The translations under genes and the position numbers were made by a program. DNA of 64,000 bases from Actinomycetales bacterium JB111 (GTDB lineage Bacteria > Actinomycetota > Actinomycetes > Actinomycetales > Actinomycetaceae), in NCBI GenBank assembly GCA_900163555.1, contig FUHX01000052.1, positions 1-64,000 of the forward strand. Reading direction: 5' to 3'. The first letter of the stretch is position 1. Each line of letters opens with the position of its first letter. The notes below the pieces were generated by a model. That model made no database searches. It was not told the origin of the DNA and saw only the letters and a program-made list of their open reading frames with translations. This document shows positions 59,699 to 64,000 of the stretch, in pieces.

Positions 59699-59791
59699 CG
59701 GCCGCCGCCGCGCGGCCCGCGGCCCCGGCCGTCCACCCCCTGCACCACCTCGCCGACACCGTGCCGGCGACCCACGGAAGGATCTGACCGC

Positions 59792-60571
59792 GTGTCCAAG
59801 CGCATCGAGGTCAAGGACCTCAACATCTACTACGGCTCCTTCAGGGCGGTCGAGGACGTCAGCGTCACGATCGAGCCCCGGTCCGTCACGGCCCTCATCG
59901 GCCCGTCCGGCTGCGGCAAGTCGACCTTCCTCCGCACGCTCAACCGCATGCACGAGGTCATCCCCGGTGCGCACGTCGAGGGTGAGGTCAACATCGACGG
60001 CCAGAACCTCTACGCCCCCGACGTCGACCCGGTCGACGTGCGCGGCATGGTCGGCATGGTCTTCCAGCGCCCGAACCCGTTCCCCACGATGTCCATCGCG
60101 GACAACGTGCTCGCGGGCGTGCGGCTGAACAACCGGAAGATCTCGCGGTCCGACGCCGAGGCTCTCGTCGAGCGGTCGCTGCGCGGCGCCAACCTCTGGA
60201 ACGAGGTCAAGGACCGCCTCGGCCGCCCGGGCTCCTCGCTCTCCGGCGGTCAGCAGCAGCGCCTGTGCATCGCCCGCGCCATCGCCGTGAAGCCGGACGT
60301 CCTGCTCATGGACGAGCCGTGCTCCGCGCTCGACCCGATCTCCACGCTCGCGATCGAAGACCTCATCGCGGAGCTCAAGGAGAACTACACGATCGTCATC
60401 GTCACGCACAACATGCAGCAGGCCGCGCGCGTGTCCGACAAGACGGGCTTCTTCAACATCGCCGGCACCGGCAAGCCCGGCAAGCTCATCGAGTTCGACG
60501 ACACCGAGACGATCTTCCAGAACCCCGCCAACCAGCAGACCTCGGACTACGTCTCCGGCCGGTTCGGCTAG
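59792..60571 (+). CDS. pstB: Phosphate ABC transporter ATPase PstB
   Basis: A 259-residue ATPase: Walker [10 protein letters not shown] at 37-45, Q-loop [13 protein letters not shown], signature LSGGQQQR, Walker [27 protein letters not shown] and the [16 protein letters not shown]-like end ([16 protein letters not shown]) are PstB hallmarks. GTG start. Last gene of the operon; no phoU follows. Confidence 0.97.
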   Translation: MSKRIEVKDLNIYYGSFRAVEDVSVTIEPRSVTALIGPSGCGKSTFLRTLNRMHEVIPGAHVEGEVNIDGQNLYAPDVDPVDVRGMVGMVFQRPNPFPTMSIADNVLAGVRLNNRKISRSDAEALVERSLRGANLWNEVKDRLGRPGSSLSGGQQQRLCIARAIAVKPDVLLMDEPCSALDPISTLAIEDLIAELKENYTIVIVTHNMQQAARVSDKTGFFNIAGTGKPGKLIEFDDTETIFQNPANQQTSDYVSGRFG

Positions 60572-60590
60572 ATCCCCCGACGACGGTCCT

Positions 60591-60628
60591 CGCCGCCCCG
60601 CACCCGGTCACCCGGGTGCGGGGCGGCG
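60591..60628 (+). terminator. Terminator after pstB
   Basis: A perfect 16-bp GC stem, CGCCGCCCCGCACCCG (60591-60606) with its complement (60613-60628) and loop GTCACC, 20 bp after the pstB stop. Confidence 0.85.
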
Positions 60629-60657
60629 TCGTCGTGCGGGAGGCCGCTCGCAGACGA

Positions 60658-60694
60658 CTCGGGCCCGGAAGCATGTGGTGCTTCCGGGCCCGAG
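60658..60694 (-). terminator. Terminator of the septum-formation lipoprotein gene
   Basis: A perfect 16-bp stem, CTCGGGCCCGGAAGCA (60658-60673) with its complement (60679-60694) and loop TGTGG, 39 bp beyond the stop of the minus-strand gene. Confidence 0.8.
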
Positions 60695-60733
60695 GCTCAG
60701 TACGTGGGTGCCGACCGTTGGTCGGCGGAGGCG

Positions 60734-61171
60734 TCAGGCGCCGTGGTTCTCCAGCGACTCGGTCAGCGTCTGGCCGGGGATCTGGGCGATGCAGATGCCG
60801 GAGCGGTCGTCCGCGCGGTCCCAGCTGTCCTCGGTCGGGTGCAGGACGTTGATGTAGACCTCGCTGGTCTCGTACGGGGCGCCGATGTAGGCCTCGAAGT
60901 TGTCGACGCAGGCCTGCTGCAGCTCCTCGGAGACCGCCTGGACGCCCGGGTAGTCGTCGCCGTCGAAGTCGTGGATGTAGAAGACCTCGCCGTCGTGCTC
61001 GTCGGAGCAGTCGACGACCGGGACCTCGGAGACCTCGCCCTGGGCGTCGCTCAGGTCGAGGCACTCGCCGACCGAGAACTCCTGGACGGAGGCGCCGCAG
61101 GCGGCGAGGAACGGGAGGGCGAGCGCACCGGCTGCGAGCGCAGCGGCGCGGCGGACGTTTCGTGCGCGCAT
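60734..61171 (-). CDS. Septum formation family lipoprotein
   Basis: A 145-residue lipoprotein with lipobox LAAC (Cys 25). The mature part (VGECLDLSDAQGEVSEVPVVDCSDEHDGEVF; CVDNFEAYIG; SGICIAQIP) has the paired cysteines and the PVVDCSxxHxxEV core of septum-formation proteins. ATG 61171 with GGAAGGA about 11 bases upstream. A role in cell division is assumed from the family name only. Confidence 0.85.
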   Translation of the reverse strand: MRARNVRRAAALAAGALALPFLAACGASVQEFSVGECLDLSDAQGEVSEVPVVDCSDEHDGEVFYIHDFDGDDYPGVQAVSEELQQACVDNFEAYIGAPYETSEVYINVLHPTEDSWDRADDRSGICIAQIPGQTLTESLENHGA

Positions 61172-61255
61172 AGTGGGAGGTGTCCTTCCGGGGGACGAAA
61201 GAGTGACGGGAGCGGCCGAATCGACCGCCTTCACAATAGCGGACGGCTCACGGGC

Positions 61256-61269
61256 GAATCGGCCGATTC
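61256..61269. promoter_or_regulatory. Palindrome in the septum-lipoprotein promoter region
   Basis: GAATCGGCCGATTC is a perfect 14-bp palindrome. It overlaps the expected -35 position for a minus-strand -10 TATTGT at 61233-61238, upstream of the lipoprotein gene. Possible operator. Confidence 0.35.
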
Positions 61270-61309
61270 CATGGGGAGTTGAGCCCCCGGAAGGCGGCGG
61301 CCATCGGGC

Positions 61310-62329
61310 CTACGACGCGGTCGGGGACCCCAGGATCGCGAGGTGCAGGACCGAGGCCAGGAGGGCGGCGGTGACGGCCGCCAGCGGAAGGGTGGCGAGC
61401 CAGCCGACGACGACCCGGCGCACCGCGAGCCAGCGGATCCGCCCCCAGGTGACGAGGCTCGAGCCGATCATCGCCGTGCCGATCGTGTGGGTGGTGGACA
61501 CGGGCACGCCCAGGCCGAGCGACAGGACGCCCGTCGTGACGATCGTGGCGCCCTGGATCGAGGCGCCGCGGACCATCGACCGGCCGACCATGAGCTCGCC
61601 GAGGGTGGCGATGATGCGGCGGCCGCCGAACACCATGCCAAGGGCGCACATGGCGCCGGCGGAGATGACGACCCACGCCGGGACCGTGCGCAGATCGTGC
61701 CCCGCGAGCGTGAGGGCGAGGGAGAGGACGAGGACGGTCTTCGCCGAGCCGAGCAGGCCGACCATCATCGCGGTCGTGGCGCTGGCAGCGGCCAGGATCA
61801 CCTGGGCCACCGGCTCGACGCCGGTGGAGTCCACCGACATCGCGAGCCGGCGGCCGACGGCCGTGCAGGCCCAACCGATGACGAACGCGGCGGCGGCGCA
61901 CAGGGCCATCGGCACCAGGAGCCTTGCCACGAGACCGGCCCAGTCGACGACCTGGCCCGTCGCCCACGTCCCGCCGGCCATCGCGGCCACCAGCGTGTGG
62001 GTGGACGACACCGGCAGCCCCGAGCGGGCCGCGACCAGCAGCCAGCCGCACACGCAGACGAGGACCGCCCCGAGGACGACCAGCCCGCCGTCGCCGGGTG
62101 GGGGAGGTGCGACCTGGAGGCCCGCGGCGTCGGGCACGGTGAGGTCCAGCGCCCAGGCGGAGACGGTGCCGACGAAGGCCAGCCCCGCCGCCACGTAGGA
62201 CGCGGAGCGGACCTCGAGCGAGTGGGTCGCGACCGCCGTGGCGATCGCGTTCGGGACGTCCTGGACGCCGACGCAGAAGCTGAAGGCCAGCGCCAGGACG
62301 ACGACCGTGACCAGCAGGACCGTGGTCAC
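61310..62329 (-). CDS. PiT-family inorganic phosphate transporter
   Basis: A 339-residue low-affinity phosphate symporter with about ten helices. The two inverted PiT signatures are visible (GVQDVPNAIATAVATHSL; PVSSTHTLVAAMAGG and PVSTTHTIGTAMIG). The usual GxNDxxN is GVQDVPN here. GTG start overlaps the stop of the DUF47 gene; the pair forms a PiT module. Confidence 0.92.
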   Translation of the reverse strand: MTTVLLVTVVVLALAFSFCVGVQDVPNAIATAVATHSLEVRSASYVAAGLAFVGTVSAWALDLTVPDAAGLQVAPPPPGDGGLVVLGAVLVCVCGWLLVAARSGLPVSSTHTLVAAMAGGTWATGQVVDWAGLVARLLVPMALCAAAAFVIGWACTAVGRRLAMSVDSTGVEPVAQVILAAASATTAMMVGLLGSAKTVLVLSLALTLAGHDLRTVPAWVVISAGAMCALGMVFGGRRIIATLGELMVGRSMVRGASIQGATIVTTGVLSLGLGVPVSTTHTIGTAMIGSSLVTWGRIRWLAVRRVVVGWLATLPLAAVTAALLASVLHLAILGSPTAS

Positions 62330-62952
62330 AACCGGCCGGCTCCCGCCGCGAGGATGCGCATGTCGCCGATCACGGCGGTGATGTCGGCGACCACGTCCGC
62401 GAAGACCGCGAGCATCTCGGCCGCCCGGCGCGCGCCACCTCTGTGCGAGGACACGGAGGCCTCGCCGATGACGTGCTGACGGGTGCGCTCGAGGTCGAGG
62501 TGGATACGGCCGGTCTCGCGGGCGATGTTCGGCAGCCGCGAGGGCTTGCGCAGGGCGGCCGTGGCCACCACGAGCAGCTCCGTGGCGCGCAGGACCTCGT
62601 CCGCGCCGTGCGAGACCGTCTCCGGCGACTGCCGGGTGCGGTCGGCGAGAAGGGTGCGCGAGGCGCGCAGGAGCGCGTGGACGATGTGCGTCTCGGTCCG
62701 GGAGATCCGGTGCAGGTCCGCGCGCTCGAACGGGAGGACGAGATCGGAGACCAGGCGGTCGCTGATCTCCTCGGCCAGGCGGGCCGTGGTCACGTGGAGG
62801 TCACCGAGGCGCTCGTCGAGGTCCGGGACCTGGGAGGTCGTCGCGCCGACCACCTGCACGAGGAGGTGGGCGGAGTCGACCGTGAGGCGGGCGGACTTGG
62901 TGATGCTGGGTCCGTCGCCGGACACGACTGACGGGCGGCGCGAGAGGCGCAC
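62326..62952 (-). CDS. DUF47/PhoU-like PiT accessory protein
   Basis: A 208-residue all-helical protein. DUF47 proteins resemble PhoU and accompany PiT transporters, probably gating them. Hydrophobic heptads run through the chain (LDERLGDLHVTTARLAEEI; ADEVLRATELLVVATAAL). GTG 62952 with GGAGGAG two bases upstream. Identification rests on gene context and helix pattern more than on strong motifs. Confidence 0.75.
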   Translation of the reverse strand: MRLSRRPSVVSGDGPSITKSARLTVDSAHLLVQVVGATTSQVPDLDERLGDLHVTTARLAEEISDRLVSDLVLPFERADLHRISRTETHIVHALLRASRTLLADRTRQSPETVSHGADEVLRATELLVVATAALRKPSRLPNIARETGRIHLDLERTRQHVIGEASVSSHRGGARRAAEMLAVFADVVADITAVIGDMRILAAGAGRL

Positions 62953-63341
62953 TGCTCCTCCGGGTGAACGAGTAGCGACGGGCAGGTGATCGGAACCCTA
63001 ACAGCCCTCGTCGCGGCGCAACCGGGCGGATTCGGGCGTGGGCACGGGGCCGCCTCGGGCGGGTGGTGAAGGGCACGCCGACCGCCCGAGAGATCCGGGT
63101 GGATCGGCGTGGGGCGGGTGGTGGGGCGACGCTGCCTCACCGTCCTCGGTGCCGGCGGTCGACCGGCTGATGGCCAGGACGACGGACCGGAGAGCGCCTG
63201 TCGGCGCGAAGGCCGCTCGTAGCGGCAAATGTTGGAGCCCGGGGCTTTCGCGGCCCGCCGTCGACAGACAACGTAAACCCGCGACGGGGGAGTTGTCACG
63301 TCGAACGGCCCGGCGTGGCTGGGGCTGCCCGGTGGCCGGAG
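62953..63341. other. 389-bp intergenic region, no gene seen
   Basis: Between the DUF47 and GlnR-type genes. It contains a possible minus-strand -10 TAGGGT (62995-63000) for DUF47-PiT, a small perfect hairpin GCCGCT-CGT-AGCGGC (63212-63226) and otherwise unassigned GC-rich sequence. Confidence 0.5.
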
Positions 63342-64000
63342 CTACTCGGCGTCGCCGTCGTCGTCGGACGACGCCGGCTCGCTGCCGCGCGGGTCGAAGC
63401 GGTACCCGACGTTGCGGACCGTGCTGATGAGCTGGTCGTGCTCCGCCCCGAGCTTCGCGCGCAGGCGGCGGACGTGGACGTCGACCGTGCGGGTGCCGCC
63501 GAAGTAGTCGTACCCCCAGACCTCCTGCAGGAGGTGGGCGCGCGTGTGGACGGTCCCCGGGTGCGAGACGAGGTGCTTGAGCAGCTCGAACTCCCGGAAG
63601 GTGAGGTCGAGCAGGCGCCCGTCGACCCGCGCGGTGTACGCCTCGGAGTCGATGAGGACGTCGCCCGACTCGACCTCGTTGCCGGTGCGGGTCACCGGCG
63701 ACGGGGCGGCGCGGCCCACGAGGAGGCGGATGCGCGCCTCGATCTCGGCGGGACCCGCCGTCGAGACGATGAGATCGCCCGCGCCCCAGGACGGGGAGAC
63801 GGCCGTGAACCCGCCCTCGCTGAGCACGAGGAGGACGGGGATCGCGCCGGCGAGGATCCCCTCCGTGCCGGCGGTCCGGCACAGGGAACGTGCGGACACC
63901 AGGTCGAGGCGACCGTCGATGAGCAGGACGTCCGCCTCCGCCTGTGCGGCGAGCCCCGATGTGGTCATCGGTGCGAGCGTGACGTGGTGCTGGAGGAGGG
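63342..64000 (-). CDS. GlnR-type response regulator (5' end beyond window)
   Basis: An OmpR/PhoB-fold regulator. The C-terminal winged helix is complete (LLDLTFREFELLKHL, LLQEVWGYDYFGGTRTVDVH, LISTVRNVGYRF). The receiver-like half has VLLIDGRLDLVSARSLC, LLVLSEGGFTAV and GPAEIEARIRLLVG, as in GlnR, whose phospho-site is atypical. An internal ATG at 63966-63968 gives 208 residues, but the frame continues upstream (ending QHHVTLAP) to the window edge, so the true start is outside. In mycobacteria a GlnR gene is next to mshD and pst genes, fitting this neighbourhood. Confidence 0.85.
   Translation of the reverse strand, partial: LLQHHVTLAPMTTSGLAAQAEADVLLIDGRLDLVSARSLCRTAGTEGILAGAIPVLLVLSEGGFTAVSPSWGAGDLIVSTAGPAEIEARIRLLVGRAAPSPVTRTGNEVESGDVLIDSEAYTARVDGRLLDLTFREFELLKHLVSHPGTVHTRAHLLQEVWGYDYFGGTRTVDVHVRRLRAKLGAEHDQLISTVRNVGYRFDPRGSEPASSDDDGDAE

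Overview
The window is a 64-kb stretch of chromosome from a very GC-rich actinomycete, most probably an order Micrococcales organism (Cellulomonas/Georgenia-like). The evidence is the overwhelming G/C third-codon bias, frequent GTG starts and ATGA overlaps, a mycothiol synthase (mshD) next to ppk1 and pstSCAB, a GlnR-type regulator, and DUF3073, DUF3618 and septum-formation lipoproteins. Species cannot be fixed from the sequence. There is no rRNA, CRISPR array, prophage, integrase or insertion sequence. Genus-level placement is inference.

Layout. (1) 1-9.4 kb is a patchwork of small catabolic units: an XRE-cupin regulator / class V aminotransferase / NhaC antiporter operon (minus); a FadR-type GntR gene followed by an SDR gene that has lost its 3' end against the next gene; and a minus-strand operon of GntR-UTRA regulator, ADP-ribosylglycohydrolase, NCS1 permease and PfkB kinase that mirrors the E. 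coli yegTUVW set. (2) 9.6-12.9 kb: FGGY sugar kinase, serine hydrolase, acetyltransferase. (3) 13.0-19.9 kb: a compact eight-gene catabolic operon (DUF6282 hydrolase, cupin, HpcH/HpaI aldolase, ABC importer, flavin reductase-like protein, IclR regulator) of unknown substrate. (4) 20.0-26.6 kb: housekeeping genes, with a decayed MurB-like protein, purF-purM, envelope-associated small proteins and an M23 peptidase with a calcium-binding repeat tail. (5) 26.7-30.9 kb: a MocR regulator divergent from a UPF0261 / PEP-hydrolase-like / cupin operon, a bacterial split version of the plant Tm-1 domain pair. (6) 31.2-31.5 kb: a tRNA cluster Glu-Asp-Phe. (7) 31.7-47.7 kb: metalloprotease, MscS channel, msrB, transporters, nitronate monooxygenase, deaminase, MFS pump, alcohol dehydrogenase and a TetR-controlled locus. 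(8) 47.7-50.8 kb: MocR-yggS-serB operon and tRNA-Lys. (9) 51-64 kb: mshD, ppk1, Nudix/phosphatase and pstSCAB behind a clear PHO box, then a PiT transporter with its DUF47 partner and a GlnR-type regulator cut by the window end.

How parts work together. The last 13 kb is a phosphate-acquisition and storage block: high-affinity Pst import, polyphosphate kinase, low-affinity PiT plus DUF47. The accessory first half is dominated by import-plus-catabolism operons, each with its own one-component regulator, and several carry candidate operators that can be read by eye. Three families of intergenic nested-palindrome elements (about 60-75 bp; two, three and one copies) lie in 3' intergenic spaces and are not explained by the genes. 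They, the SDR truncation, the MurB remnant and the uncharacterised catabolic operons are the main points for follow-up.
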